Shown: positions 33,412-42,387 of the stretch, one piece after another
Numbering within the stretch: position 1 is the first letter of the stretch
Layout: every line of letters starts with the position of its first letter
From: Lachnospiraceae bacterium
Lineage (GTDB): Bacteria; Bacillota; Clostridia; Lachnospirales; Lachnospiraceae
Length of the DNA stretch: 64,000 bases
Direction: 5' to 3'
NCBI GenBank assembly: GCA_017938145.1
Contig: JAGBCB010000018.1
Coordinates: 1 to 64,000, forward strand
The notes under the pieces: generated by a model
What the model was told of the DNA's origin: nothing
Database searches by the model: none
Seen by the model: only the letters and a program-made list of their open reading frames with translations
Translations under genes and position numbers: made by a program

Positions 33412-34566
33412 CTACCTCCCCGGTTCTGCCTCCTTGGATTTGTGCATCTTAAATACCGGCTCCTTATCATATGCCACCTGTGTCATATAAGGATGCTCCT
33501 TTAAGTATTCTTTCAATGCTTCCTGCACCACAGGAGAAGGATCTTTTTTCATTTCCTCCACATATCCATGCCGTACCATTTCTGCCCTGACTTCTGGGGA
33601 ATTATCGCAAATCGCATCCATCCGCAATTTTGAAAACATTTCTCCCGACAATATGTCACGCATTCTTAGCAGATATGTTTTTATAAACTCTGCTCTTTCC
33701 TTTGCAGAATGGTTATGATAATCTACTACGTTTTCTTTTACCAGCTTATTTTCATACAGTAACGCTTTGTGGGATAAATATGTCATATCCTCCAATGCCA
33801 TAATTGCATTCTCCCATGGTTTGATACACCGCTTTGCCGTATCAAATATCTGCCGGAACTGATATCCCATATTTCCCTTATAAAACGCATGAAATTCCAA
33901 GTCCTGTTTTTCCGTATGATAAAGCTTATTGATTGCTACTGATGCGGTTTTATCCATCGTATCCCTTGGATTTAACCTTTCAAAAAATTCAGCCAGAAGA
34001 TGTGCCCCATTGCTTATATAAGACAAAGATTCCCCTTCCATGTTTTGCTGTACATAATTTTCCGGCTTTAAGCTCTGCCGTACTGCATACGGAAAAGAAT
34101 ATAATGCCGCTTTATTCTTTTCTATTACCTCATTCAACTTCTGCTCCATCTCTTTGGCAGGCCGTTCCAATAATTCCGGATGCTCCTTAATAACTTCCTC
34201 TACCATTGGAAAAATTTCATTTAAATCGCTCATTAGAAAATAAGTACTTTCCAGTGTGGACTTATCCAGTCTTCCGGCAAAGCTATATTCCTCATGCAGG
34301 GCAAGCTCCGCTTTTGCACTGGAATCTCCATATTCAAATAATGCCTCTGCAAGTGCATCCACCTGTCCTTTATTAAGAAGCCCGCTCTCCTTTATCACAT
34401 CAAACCGCCTTGCCATGTCCGTCACTGCCCTTACCTGCCAGGAGCGTACATACTTTGTTATCTGCTCCGGGGAAAATCCCTTCATTTCCTCCATAAAGTG
34501 TTTCACCATCTTCTCCGTTTCGGAAACCTCTTCATAAAATGGCGAATACCCATATTTCATTTCCAT
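33412..34566 (-). CDS. Uncharacterised 384-aa protein of the secretion operon
   Basis: Starts MEMKYGYSPFYEEVSETEK behind GGGAGG, and ends 4 bases before the BspA gene. All-helical and charged, no export signal or membrane segment, no known catalytic motif. It is likely a soluble cytoplasmic protein. It follows VirD4, the place where substrate-presentation partners are often encoded, but no homology supports that. Confidence 0.55.
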   Translation of the reverse strand: MEMKYGYSPFYEEVSETEKMVKHFMEEMKGFSPEQITKYVRSWQVRAVTDMARRFDVIKESGLLNKGQVDALAEALFEYGDSSAKAELALHEEYSFAGRLDKSTLESTYFLMSDLNEIFPMVEEVIKEHPELLERPAKEMEQKLNEVIEKNKAALYSFPYAVRQSLKPENYVQQNMEGESLSYISNGAHLLAEFFERLNPRDTMDKTASVAINKLYHTEKQDLEFHAFYKGNMGYQFRQIFDTAKRCIKPWENAIMALEDMTYLSHKALLYENKLVKENVVDYHNHSAKERAEFIKTYLLRMRDILSGEMFSKLRMDAICDNSPEVRAEMVRHGYVEEMKKDPSPVVQEALKEYLKEHPYMTQVAYDKEPVFKMHKSKEAEPGR

Positions 34567-34582
34567 TACAAAATCCTCCCTA

Positions 34583-37222
34583 TCACTCTGCCTTATCCTC
34601 CGTCAATTCAAAGCTGTAATCCGGAAAATACAATTCCAAATCAAATGCTTCCTCCGGTTCTGCTTGCTCTACATCCAGCAAAAAATCCGTTTCCGAGTCA
34701 AATTCATATCCCGGTGTAAAGCTGCTTTGCAGTTTCAGGTTCTCCTTGCACCATACTTCCAAATCCGCTTTTGAAACCGCATCCTTGATATTCAGGAATA
34801 CCACATACTGTTCTTCTGTCATATTGACACAGCGTTTCTGTGTGATATCCTCTATCTTCCTTGCAATCTCCACCTTGTCCGCAGCACTTACCGGATGAAA
34901 ATCTCCTGCCCGACTGACAATCTGCTCTATCACATCCTTGGCAGATGGTGTCAGTTCTGATTGCTGTGACAATCCCTCACAGGCTACGAGAGCAGCTAAA
35001 TCCAGACTCTGCAATAAGGAACTGTCCTGTGTTGGCACCGTATCCCGCCAGCTACTCATCAGACCTTCCGTGATAACCTTTGTTCTTCTGTCCAGCTTTA
35101 TAGAAAAGTTATCAAATGCCAACGGAACACCGGCAAACTTCTCATCCTGCTTTGGTTCCACATGCCCATCCATTCCATAGGCATATACATAGGTCTGCTC
35201 CATAGCTTCATAATCCACCACCTTATCCAGAGAACTCATGTCAAAGCGTATCGCCTGTTTCTTACCGGAACCGGCAGTATATTTGTAATTCGGATGGTTT
35301 TCATAGGTGTACTTTTCCGTGCAGAACGGACGGACACCACGGATAAATACCAGCTGTTCATTATTTGCCATACGTTCAATTTCATCCGCAGTCAATACTT
35401 CCCTGCCTATCTGCTGTGCATTATCCGAAGAACCGTTCTTGGAAGTACCATAGGAATACGTCTTTACTGACATCTTACCAAGGCGTTTTGACAGCATTTC
35501 GCACTCTGATGGCTCTGCACCGCCAAGGAAAACCATGGCATCACAATTTCCTATCACTACTTCCCAATCATCCTTAAAGCACGTTTTCAGCTGTGCCAGC
35601 GACTGAAAGATTGGAACCGCAGAAATCCGGTACTTACGCATAGTGGAAAGCTTGATGTTAAACTGTGGCACGGTACCAATGTTCGCCATTTCATCTAAGA
35701 ACACACGCACAGGAACATCCAGTTCAGGATCACCGCCACCTCTCCTTGTCGCATTGTCCTCACCCTGCTTATAAAGCACTTGGAACAACTGGGTATAAAA
35801 CATTGCCGCAAAGAAGTTATAGGTGGTCTCGCCCTCCGGTGTAATGATAAACACCGCTGTTTTCTCCCGGCCTATCAGTTCAATATCCATTTCGTCCTTG
35901 TAGGCAAGATTGGCAAAATCATCGTTATCAAAAAATGTACCAAGCTGAACCGCCGTGGATATCACAATGTTCAGTGCTGTTTTTGACGGAGCCATCTTAA
36001 AGGTCTGGTACATCTTGACCGCATAGGAACGTGGACTTTTCTCTGCCAGTTCTGCAAACAGCCTGTCCAAATCAGAAATTGCCTCGCCCTCATCCTCATG
36101 TATTTCCAGCATACGGAGCATTCGCATGACATTGATATAATTCCGCTTGCCCTTGTATCTTGGATTCGGACTTCCATCTTCCAAAAACTCATTGTCCTCA
36201 TGAAAGACCTCAAACTGATATGCCGTACATGCTGTAATCAGTGCCATAGTACTGTCTCGCCAGAATTTATTATCTCCATTCCCGGTAGCTGTCTTTGGTC
36301 CTTCCAGATTAGATATAAGGCAGTTTGTCAGCACCGGAATATCCGATACCTTTGTCAGATACCGCATAGGGTTATAATGGTTTGACTGCAACAAATCCTT
36401 CAGATTCAAAACCCGGATGTGATAACCGATACTCTTTAAAAAGCCTCCACAGTCCTTTAAAATTTCTGCCGACGGATCGGTTACCACAAAGGAGCTATTG
36501 GCAGAAAGCAGATTCGGCTTTACCGCAAACCTCGATTTTCCGGTGCCGCTGGCTCCAAGGTAAAACGCATTTAAGTTCCGCCTTGTCCACCGTGCATTCA
36601 GCGACAGATAAACATCTTTCGAATAAATCTGTGCATTCTCAAGGCACTCATTCAGCTTTTTCTTAGAAAGTACATTTAAGCCTTTCGGAAAACCATGATA
36701 TTCCCCAACCGGAATCCGCTTTTTTATTACCGTCTTTCCCTCGCTGTTTTTCTCTGTCCGTCCTCCAGCAATCTTCGGGTCAACTACATATTCCCGATAA
36801 TATCCTTCCAAGTCCTCATTAAAACCACCGGAACCATGGGCGTTCTCATACATGGTGTTATATCGCCGAATGAATTTGTTATAGCTCATCATAAACAGAA
36901 CCACCCAAAGCATTCCGGTTGTACCAATGCCAATCAAATCATTTGGAAACAACACCTTGGGATATTCCATTACATAAGGAATCAGATAAAACAACGCATC
37001 AATGATGGTGGGTTGGAAATTTACTTGGTCCATCATTGCTTCTGGAGGAAGATGTGCATACGCTGCTCCCAAATATAGTCCTGTTACAACACAAACCATC
37101 GTTTCTATCAGCACTGTATTTCGGAACTCACGTTTGCACTTCCGTCTTAAATCTCGTTTACTGCTTCGTTTTGAAGCCACATCATCACCTGCCTTTTGCC
37201 GTTTCTTACATAGCGCATTCAT
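34583..37222 (-). CDS. virD4: VirD4/TraG-type coupling protein (T4CP)
   Basis: Two N-terminal membrane helices (TVLIETMVCVVTGLYLGAAY, GIGTTGMLWVVLFMMSY) precede the ATPase with Walker A FYLGASGTGKSRFAV near residue 225 and Walker B VRVFLDEMANIG near residue 510, followed by STMRKYRISAVPIFQSLAQLK. VirD4 brings the relaxase-DNA complex to the channel. The C-terminal acidic region is long. The first ATG is only a few bases from the predicted transcription start; a GTG at 37180 (VASKRSSKRDLRRK) has AGGTG upstream and may be the real start. Confidence 0.93.
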   Translation of the reverse strand: MNALCKKRQKAGDDVASKRSSKRDLRRKCKREFRNTVLIETMVCVVTGLYLGAAYAHLPPEAMMDQVNFQPTIIDALFYLIPYVMEYPKVLFPNDLIGIGTTGMLWVVLFMMSYNKFIRRYNTMYENAHGSGGFNEDLEGYYREYVVDPKIAGGRTEKNSEGKTVIKKRIPVGEYHGFPKGLNVLSKKKLNECLENAQIYSKDVYLSLNARWTRRNLNAFYLGASGTGKSRFAVKPNLLSANSSFVVTDPSAEILKDCGGFLKSIGYHIRVLNLKDLLQSNHYNPMRYLTKVSDIPVLTNCLISNLEGPKTATGNGDNKFWRDSTMALITACTAYQFEVFHEDNEFLEDGSPNPRYKGKRNYINVMRMLRMLEIHEDEGEAISDLDRLFAELAEKSPRSYAVKMYQTFKMAPSKTALNIVISTAVQLGTFFDNDDFANLAYKDEMDIELIGREKTAVFIITPEGETTYNFFAAMFYTQLFQVLYKQGEDNATRRGGGDPELDVPVRVFLDEMANIGTVPQFNIKLSTMRKYRISAVPIFQSLAQLKTCFKDDWEVVIGNCDAMVFLGGAEPSECEMLSKRLGKMSVKTYSYGTSKNGSSDNAQQIGREVLTADEIERMANNEQLVFIRGVRPFCTEKYTYENHPNYKYTAGSGKKQAIRFDMSSLDKVVDYEAMEQTYVYAYGMDGHVEPKQDEKFAGVPLAFDNFSIKLDRRTKVITEGLMSSWRDTVPTQDSSLLQSLDLAALVACEGLSQQSELTPSAKDVIEQIVSRAGDFHPVSAADKVEIARKIEDITQKRCVNMTEEQYVVFLNIKDAVSKADLEVWCKENLKLQSSFTPGYEFDSETDFLLDVEQAEPEEAFDLELYFPDYSFELTEDKAE

Positions 37223-37233
37223 TTTTCACTATG

Positions 37234-37263
37234 GTATAGAGGGAAAAATCTTAGATTTACTCA
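37234..37263 (-). promoter_or_regulatory. Element-specific promoter, copy 3 (secretion operon)
   Basis: TGAGTA-N10-TTTTCCCTC-TATACC on the minus strand, directly before virD4. Confidence 0.8.
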
Positions 37264-37400
37264 ATTTCAGAATTAAAACTTTAAAATATTTAGAAAGTAT
37301 AATTTTTCTTATGGTACCATTCCCACCCCTGCGCCGTTGGCGCGTCCCCCTGCCCCCTCCCAGGGGGACTTATCAAGCGACAGGCTGTGGCGCCCCGGAC

Positions 37401-37461
37401 GGAAACCCAATACCGTAAGAAAAACATAGGAGATATGTTTGTCTTACGGTACACGGTTTCC
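37401..37461. repeat. Long imperfect hairpin in tract A
   Basis: GGAAACC, TACCGTAAGA and AAACAT on the left pair with ATGTTT, TCTTACGGTA and GGTTTCC on the right around a 7-base loop, about 25 pairs in all. Confidence 0.7.
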
Positions 37462-37531
37462 TGTGTATCTCTGGCATTAGGTACATACCAGCATAGTTTC
37501 TTCACTCCTCATAACTTTTCTTTTTAGTTCC

Positions 37532-37609
37532 GAAAATCTCAAAGAAATATGGTGCGCCTGATGACTTAAAAGTTCAAGACATCATTCGCACCATATTTTT
37601 GAGAATTTC
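37532..37609. repeat. Hairpin with 23-25 base arms in tract A
   Basis: Arms 37532-37556 and 37587-37609 share ATATGGTGCG / CGCACCATAT and CTCAAA / TTTGAG; a smaller inner pair (ATGACTT/AAGACAT) fills the loop. Confidence 0.65.
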
Positions 37610-37650
37610 TACGCTGCTATTGCACCAAAGCCAATTGTTTTCAGATGCGA

Positions 37651-37680
37651 TTTTGCTACTGTGTTTTCACAATAGCAAAA
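37651..37680. repeat. 13-bp hairpin in tract A
   Basis: TTTTGCTACTGTG and CACAATAGCAAAA with one mismatch and a 4-base loop. Confidence 0.65.
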
Positions 37681-37743
37681 CGTATCACATAGGGCGGGTG
37701 GGCGGGCTACGCTGGCAGAGAAAAATACCCGATGGCAGCACAT

Positions 37744-37816
37744 CAAGAATAAAAAAATGGAAAAATCGGCTTCGACTTTGAGAGTCAGCACCAATTTTTC
37801 CATTTTTTTATTCTTG
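37744..37816. repeat. Perfect 23-bp inverted repeat in tract A
   Basis: Arms 37744-37766 and 37794-37816 begin CAAGAATAAAAAAATGG and are exactly complementary. The 27-base loop itself contains GACT/AGTC. Confidence 0.8.
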
Positions 37817-37949
37817 ACCTGCTAAACGCCATCTGTTTCCCCTGCCAGCTGTTCTTGCTTCGTGCGAAGAAATCACCATCCCAAGCACTGCATTGTGCTT
37901 TACATCTGCATATTACATAAGCATTTTCTAATGTAATTCACATAAGGTA

Positions 37950-39431
37950 TTATCCAATTTTCTCATCAATATGCTTCCTTGGATGTCCAAGAACGGATGT
38001 ATCAATATACATTCCACTATAACCAAGTAATTTTAATATACTTCTTGACAAAAGCAGAGACATTGTTTTTGTATTCTTTATAACTTCCTCATAGTTATCG
38101 TTGTTATCTCCATGCGTAAAGCTGTTTCTTGCTTTTATACACTCCCTTTCGGCATCACCATGTTCTAATCCTAATTCGTCCAAAAAAGTGTAATATTTCT
38201 CGTTTGCACCCATCTGATAACAACCGGATATTTTCCGTAATAGTTTTTCTTTGTTTTCGCATTCTCCGAGTTTTGCTTCCAGTTGCTCCATAAACTCACT
38301 GATTGCTTCTTCATAAGCATCCTTATCCATATAGACTGCTTTCGTCTTGGACTTTTGCCCCTTAAACCAAACCTTCTGAATGGATTCCATGGCTCCTGCT
38401 ATAATCGGCATACTTACACCAATTGGCATAGTATTGGCAAGCCAGTACCTCGCAAAAACCAAATCAAAACCATACTTATCACTTAGTTCCAGATAAGTTG
38501 GCAATAAAGCTTGAGCAAACTCACGAAAATTATTACGCTCGTCATGGTAATAACTATGTACTGGAATAACCTCCAATGTGTTACTGGAACATTCCGAAAC
38601 TGCATCCACACAAGGATTATACATGTTGGATTCCAATATTACGGCTCCCTGATAAGCGGTATCACCAACTAAAATCAGATGCCTGCCCATGAGAAATCCA
38701 AGCAATTCTGCAACTTTTTTTCTTTCTTCCGCTTCTGGAATACGACCATATGCAGTACGGTATTCTAAAGCAACTTTATTACTCCATTCCGGTTTATAAT
38801 CTGATGGTATTTTTCGTAACAACACACCGGTATCAAGATATTTAATATACAAACAATCTGTAGAACAATTCTCTGTCGTATATCCCTGTGAGGCAATCTT
38901 TACACCATTTCTTTTAACACTCCGTGTCACCTTATCAATTGTTTTACTTCCATCACAAAATAAAACCGTACTATCCGGACCGTTTAAATACCATTCAATC
39001 AATGTATCTGTTTCACTTTCCGGCAGAAGCATTCGCTTGTTCCAATTTACTTCGTGTGATTGATATAAAGCATGAAATGCCGTTTCCGGTCTATCTGATA
39101 ATTTATAATCTATCGTATGAGTTCTTCGAAAACAATCTTTAATAGTAATCACACCATTATACATCGCATCACACTCTATTACACCGCCTTGAAGTAGTGT
39201 CCCGCTAAGTACATCCGGTAATTTTTCCTGTTCAAAGGAATATTCCGGCATAATCCCTTCTGCTTTTACCCATATCTTATATTTATCATCACGGTACACC
39301 TGTAGCGACTCTATATTTTGTTCAATAGCGGCCGGAGACATCGTATTTTTTGCTGTAATATCTCCGGTAAAATTTCGTTCACTTTCTAATGCTTCCCAAG
39401 AATATTCTTTAAAAAATTGTTCTATATTCAT
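37950..39431 (-). CDS. ApeA-like HEPN-domain protein, probable phage defence
   Basis: 493 residues. The C-terminal helical region carries RNSFTHG near residue 435, an R-x4-H motif typical of HEPN ribonucleases. The N-terminal ~300 residues are beta-rich (GDITAKNTMSPAAIEQNIESL, LLQGGVIECDAMYNGVITIKD), as in ApeA-type abortive-infection proteins. AGGAGG precedes the ATG. First gene right of folded tract A and lacking the element promoter, so it is likely acquired cargo. The family call is by eye; a HEPN protein of other function is possible. Confidence 0.6.
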   Translation of the reverse strand: MNIEQFFKEYSWEALESERNFTGDITAKNTMSPAAIEQNIESLQVYRDDKYKIWVKAEGIMPEYSFEQEKLPDVLSGTLLQGGVIECDAMYNGVITIKDCFRRTHTIDYKLSDRPETAFHALYQSHEVNWNKRMLLPESETDTLIEWYLNGPDSTVLFCDGSKTIDKVTRSVKRNGVKIASQGYTTENCSTDCLYIKYLDTGVLLRKIPSDYKPEWSNKVALEYRTAYGRIPEAEERKKVAELLGFLMGRHLILVGDTAYQGAVILESNMYNPCVDAVSECSSNTLEVIPVHSYYHDERNNFREFAQALLPTYLELSDKYGFDLVFARYWLANTMPIGVSMPIIAGAMESIQKVWFKGQKSKTKAVYMDKDAYEEAISEFMEQLEAKLGECENKEKLLRKISGCYQMGANEKYYTFLDELGLEHGDAERECIKARNSFTHGDNNDNYEEVIKNTKTMSLLLSRSILKLLGYSGMYIDTSVLGHPRKHIDEKIG

Positions 39432-39541
39432 AGCTGCCTCCTACATTTTTCTTTCATTTTATCTTTGGTGTTCCCTCTCGTCAAGACTACTTCCAATATT
39501 ATATTTCTGAATTGAAATTCTGATATTTATTGATGAAATTC

Positions 39542-39570
39542 TTGCCATAGGAAACTAATTATGGTAGAAT
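39542..39570 (+). promoter_or_regulatory. Promoter of type I toxin 1
   Basis: TTGCCA, 17-bp spacer, TAGAAT, followed by a ~90-base structured leader before the toxin ATG. Confidence 0.65.
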
Positions 39571-39662
39571 TTTTCTCAAGGGAAATCAGAGCGAGGCGGT
39601 GTACCTTCTTCGGAGGGTAATATATTTCTTTGCCCTCCAGACGAAAGAAAGGAGGGCTGCCA

Positions 39663-39764
39663 ATGGTTACATATTCGGAGTTAATCCAGATAGGTTTATT
39701 CATTGTTGCCCTTGTTGGTCTGTGCTATCAGGTATTCAAGGACAAAAGCGATAGAAAGAAATAA
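39663..39764 (+). CDS. Holin-like type I toxin, 33 aa
   Basis: The peptide opens MVTYSELIQIGLFIVALV, continues GLCYQVFKDKSDRKK, and has one membrane helix with a charged tail, the signature of Gram-positive 'holin-like' type I toxins (TxpA/BsrG/Fst class). AAAGGAGG precedes the ATG. A terminator hairpin (AACCGCCACT...AGTGACGGTT) follows. GAGGCGGTGTACC in the leader is complementary to GGTACACCGC downstream (about 39815-39826), so the full transcript could close on itself. Convergent antisense transcription would provide the antitoxin. Confidence 0.7.
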   Translation: MVTYSELIQIGLFIVALVGLCYQVFKDKSDRKK

Positions 39765-39838
39765 CCGCCACTGTGCTAGAGTGACGGTTGTTCATGGTAA
39801 CAATTATTAGCTAGGGTACACCGCTTCCGGTTTCCCTT
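39763..39838 (-). ncRNA. Predicted antisense RNA antitoxin for toxin 1
   Basis: A minus-strand promoter TTGAAG-N17-TATATT (39845-39873) would start a short RNA that overlaps the toxin mRNA's 3' end and stops at the shared hairpin near 39763-39790. Predicted from promoter and terminator only. Confidence 0.5.
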
Positions 39839-39869
39839 TTCTATAATATAACATAGTTTTCTTATTACT

Positions 39870-41003
39870 TCAAGTAAAATATTGAAAAGAGAGTTTTCTA
39901 TCAATCTCCTTAATTATACCCTCTATATCCTTTTTTTGTTCAAGTAACCCGGCAATTTTAAAGCATGTATCGACATACTGCTTATTTTCTAGCTTAAGAA
40001 ATCCTGATACCACTGCATCTGGTAACTTAAACTTCTTTTCTTCATTCGAAAACTGAATGGTTATATTGCATTCACCCTGTTTAATAACCTTTCCTGTACC
40101 GTACTTATTACAAGACACCTGCTCATTACATAAATCCGGTAAGTCCATGGCATCTAATTCGTCTAATATCTTCTGTAATTCCACGGCATACCCAGACTTC
40201 TTTTCTTTCAACACTTCAATCTGTTGCTGCTTTTCAGCGTGTTTTTTTTCAGTTGCAGTCTTAGATTTCTTTATTACTGGTATATTATCATAAAGATTAT
40301 AGGAATCAGCGCAATACATGATATCATAGGCAAGAATGTTGAGTTTGCCAGGCATATTTATAATAGTATCGTTTTCCGCTGCTTCAATTAATAAACCATC
40401 AAGAAGCTTTATTAATTCTTCATTATCCTGTATTTCCATAACCAGTTCATCACACATGCGATAGTAATGGTCTAAGCGAAAGTCCTGTCCGGTTCCTATA
40501 TCATCCCCAAACTCAATACAGTCTGCATAGGCTTTTGCTTCTTTATGTTTGTAAAAATAATTATCCTCCGGAGAAATCAATGTTAAATAACCGATAGCGT
40601 TCCTTATATGCTGTTCATATCTCCATTTACCCGGAAATTCTCTTGCTAACAGTTTATTAATATTGTCAACAAAAGTCATTGTCTTTTGCTGTCTAGCTTT
40701 AATATCACCACCATCCGAAGAAAATAACTTTCTAAATTCACTTCTAACTTCTTCCTGTATACCAGTGCTAAGTTTACACAAAGCAACTAATCCGGAAACT
40801 GGCTGTACATGGCCATTATCTAGGATAACTGTATTTCCCATCGTTTCCTTAAGCATAGCTGAAAAATCTTCAGCTTCCAGTTCCCATGTATTATACGCTT
40901 TTAAAACTGCCATCCATTTATCGATTTCATCGTGCTCCCGGTTAATAGTCTCATACCTGTCAATATAATTATTAATGAGCATATCAAATTTTTCTCTGTT
41001 CAT
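39870..41003 (-). CDS. Uncharacterised cargo protein, 377 aa
   Basis: Starts MNREKFDMLINNYIDRYETI after a GAAGGAAG site. Mostly helical with a coiled region (KKHAEKQQQIEVLKEKKSGYAVELQKILDEL, given here in part) and a small beta domain near residue 300 (VSCNKYGTGKVI...ITIQFSNEEKKFKLP) that resembles the Tudor-like 'fGkGtV' barrels of UvrD/CarD proteins. No catalytic motif seen. It may form a unit with the genes at 41.0-42.1 kb. Role unknown; the setting next to defence-like genes is only suggestive. Confidence 0.55.
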   Translation of the reverse strand: MNREKFDMLINNYIDRYETINREHDEIDKWMAVLKAYNTWELEAEDFSAMLKETMGNTVILDNGHVQPVSGLVALCKLSTGIQEEVRSEFRKLFSSDGGDIKARQQKTMTFVDNINKLLAREFPGKWRYEQHIRNAIGYLTLISPEDNYFYKHKEAKAYADCIEFGDDIGTGQDFRLDHYYRMCDELVMEIQDNEELIKLLDGLLIEAAENDTIINMPGKLNILAYDIMYCADSYNLYDNIPVIKKSKTATEKKHAEKQQQIEVLKEKKSGYAVELQKILDELDAMDLPDLCNEQVSCNKYGTGKVIKQGECNITIQFSNEEKKFKLPDAVVSGFLKLENKQYVDTCFKIAGLLEQKKDIEGIIKEIDRKLSFQYFT

Positions 41004-41027
41004 CTGCTTCCTTCTCCTTGAAACATA

Positions 41028-41948
41028 TTATTTGATAATACCAATAAACAGTAAATTTTCCATACGACATGCAATAAGGTCACAAAGAGTAGAAAATCCT
41101 TCATCTTCTGTATTTACAGAAATAACCGTAGGATTCCGGAAACCATTATCTTGCTTTTCTAACTGGTATAATACCTGACCTTTCTCTGTAGAAAACGCTG
41201 TTATCATAGAGTTACCTTCATTACAGAAGAAAAATCCATCAAACCCAACCACATCAATATCAAAACTTATACCATCATCCATGCAATAAATTTTGTTAAA
41301 CGGAAACAGATGATACCATACCTTATCGTTATCATCCGTAGTGATATCGGTACAGGAGATTGCATCCGCATTGACGATATGCCCTATAAACTTACCACCA
41401 GCGGAATATTCTCTAATAATCGCATTTTCCGCATCACAAGAATATCCCACAACAATATTTCCGTTATCTTTAGTAATAACCCTTGTTACGTTTTCGCCAA
41501 GATATACCTCTTCTGGGTATGCAGGATTATCATTTGCACGAAAAAGCATAGTTTCCTCTTCTTCATCACGTACAACAAAGTATGGATTAACATAGGTTCC
41601 ACACATTGCAGAAACCCATTGGTTGTACATAGTGACGCCTAAAATCAACGGCTCCATGCTTTCTGTCGGATCAATAATAATTACTTTGTAGTCATTAACG
41701 ATTTCTTTATTTTTCTTATGATGCAATTCATAAATCAGAGCGATTGTGCCGTCACCAAGGAAAGGGTAGGCAATAAGTTCCCAGCCCTTCACACGAACCT
41801 TTGTTGACTCAAGTTTTTCTTCGAAGAGTATCTTTTCTATTACATTTAGGTCAATTACATTAGAAATGGCAATGATATTTGAATTAAACATGTACCAATC
41901 CTTATGTTTTTCACGCATTTCATGCATCTGGCTTTGTAAATCACTCAT
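41028..41948 (-). CDS. Uncharacterised beta-propeller-like cargo protein, 306 aa
   Basis: Long runs of alternating strands (NGNIVVGYSCDAENAIIREYS, DKVWYHLFPFNKIYCMDDG, EGNSMITAFSTEKGQVLYQLE) suggest a beta-propeller. No signal peptide. Its ATG overlaps the stop of a 44-codon upstream ORF (ATGA). Function unknown. Confidence 0.55.
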   Translation of the reverse strand: MSDLQSQMHEMREKHKDWYMFNSNIIAISNVIDLNVIEKILFEEKLESTKVRVKGWELIAYPFLGDGTIALIYELHHKKNKEIVNDYKVIIIDPTESMEPLILGVTMYNQWVSAMCGTYVNPYFVVRDEEEETMLFRANDNPAYPEEVYLGENVTRVITKDNGNIVVGYSCDAENAIIREYSAGGKFIGHIVNADAISCTDITTDDNDKVWYHLFPFNKIYCMDDGISFDIDVVGFDGFFFCNEGNSMITAFSTEKGQVLYQLEKQDNGFRNPTVISVNTEDEGFSTLCDLIACRMENLLFIGIIK

Positions 41949-42079
41949 ACCTTTTCCTCTTTTCTGACTACTTTTCCATCAATGTGCCCTATCTTACAAC
42001 AAGCTTTGCAGAGAATATTCGTGGAACCCCGGCCTGTTTCTAGTACTTCTATCTCTAATTCTCCGCCACAAATACTCAT
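41945..42079 (-). CDS. Small Cys-rich protein, 44 aa (candidate)
   Basis: Reads MSICGGELEIEVLETGRG, then STNILCKACCKIGHIDGK, then VVRKEEKV. The C...CxxC plus CxxxGH arrangement could bind zinc. Its TGA overlaps the next ATG, which supports coupled expression. The ribosome site is weak. Confidence 0.4.
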   Translation of the reverse strand: MSICGGELEIEVLETGRGSTNILCKACCKIGHIDGKVVRKEEKV

Positions 42080-42183
42080 GTGCTATAAAGTAACACACAA
42101 GAACCAGACAGCCGTCCATTATTCCGTCAAGAAAGCTTTTGAAAATGTAATAGGCATTTTGCCCTCTATGGAAATTGCAAAAT

Positions 42184-42366
42184 TTACCCAACATATATTT
42201 CTCTTTTGAAGAAAAAGAGACCATCTGCACGCTGGATGAGTTCCCACCCCTCTGCACCGAGTTCGTTGAGGGCGTTTTCAAATTCGGTTGCTATCTTTTC
42301 ATATCCCTTTACACCAAGCGGTACGCTTGTAGGAATGGAAACAACCTTATATTCAAACTTCTTCAT
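42184..42366 (-). CDS. DUF4177-family small protein, 60 aa
   Basis: The opening MKKFEYKVVSI and the phrase ALNELGAEGWELIQ followed by FFFKREI match the DUF4177 pattern, a small beta-alpha-beta protein of unknown function found widely in Firmicutes. GAGAGGAG is upstream. A 22-base gap separates it from the SDR gene. Confidence 0.7.
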   Translation of the reverse strand: MKKFEYKVVSIPTSVPLGVKGYEKIATEFENALNELGAEGWELIQRADGLFFFKREIYVG

Positions 42367-42387
42367 ATAATTACACTCCTCTCCAAT

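Larger units (their letters stand above)
37331..37816. other. Highly folded noncoding tract A
   Basis: This 490-base stretch has no supported gene but six inverted repeats in a row: GCGCC/GGCGC (37331-37343), GTCCCCCT/AGGGGGAC (37344-37369), the long hairpin at 37401-37461, one at 37532-37609, one at 37651-37680 and a perfect 23-bp pair at 37744-37816. Such density suits a single-strand replication origin, a structured RNA or a cruciform-based recombination site. The flanks (37264-37330, 37817-37949) show nothing further. Confidence 0.6.

Noticed and set aside
37290..37803. Short ORFs on both strands within folded tract A.
   Set aside because: They arise from the inverted repeats, have no ribosome sites and show no protein-like composition.
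41994..42281. A 95-codon minus-strand ORF (MKTPSTNSVQRGG...) overlapping the DUF4177 gene.
   Set aside because: It runs antiparallel in composition to the better supported 60-aa and 44-aa genes in other frames and has no family signature.
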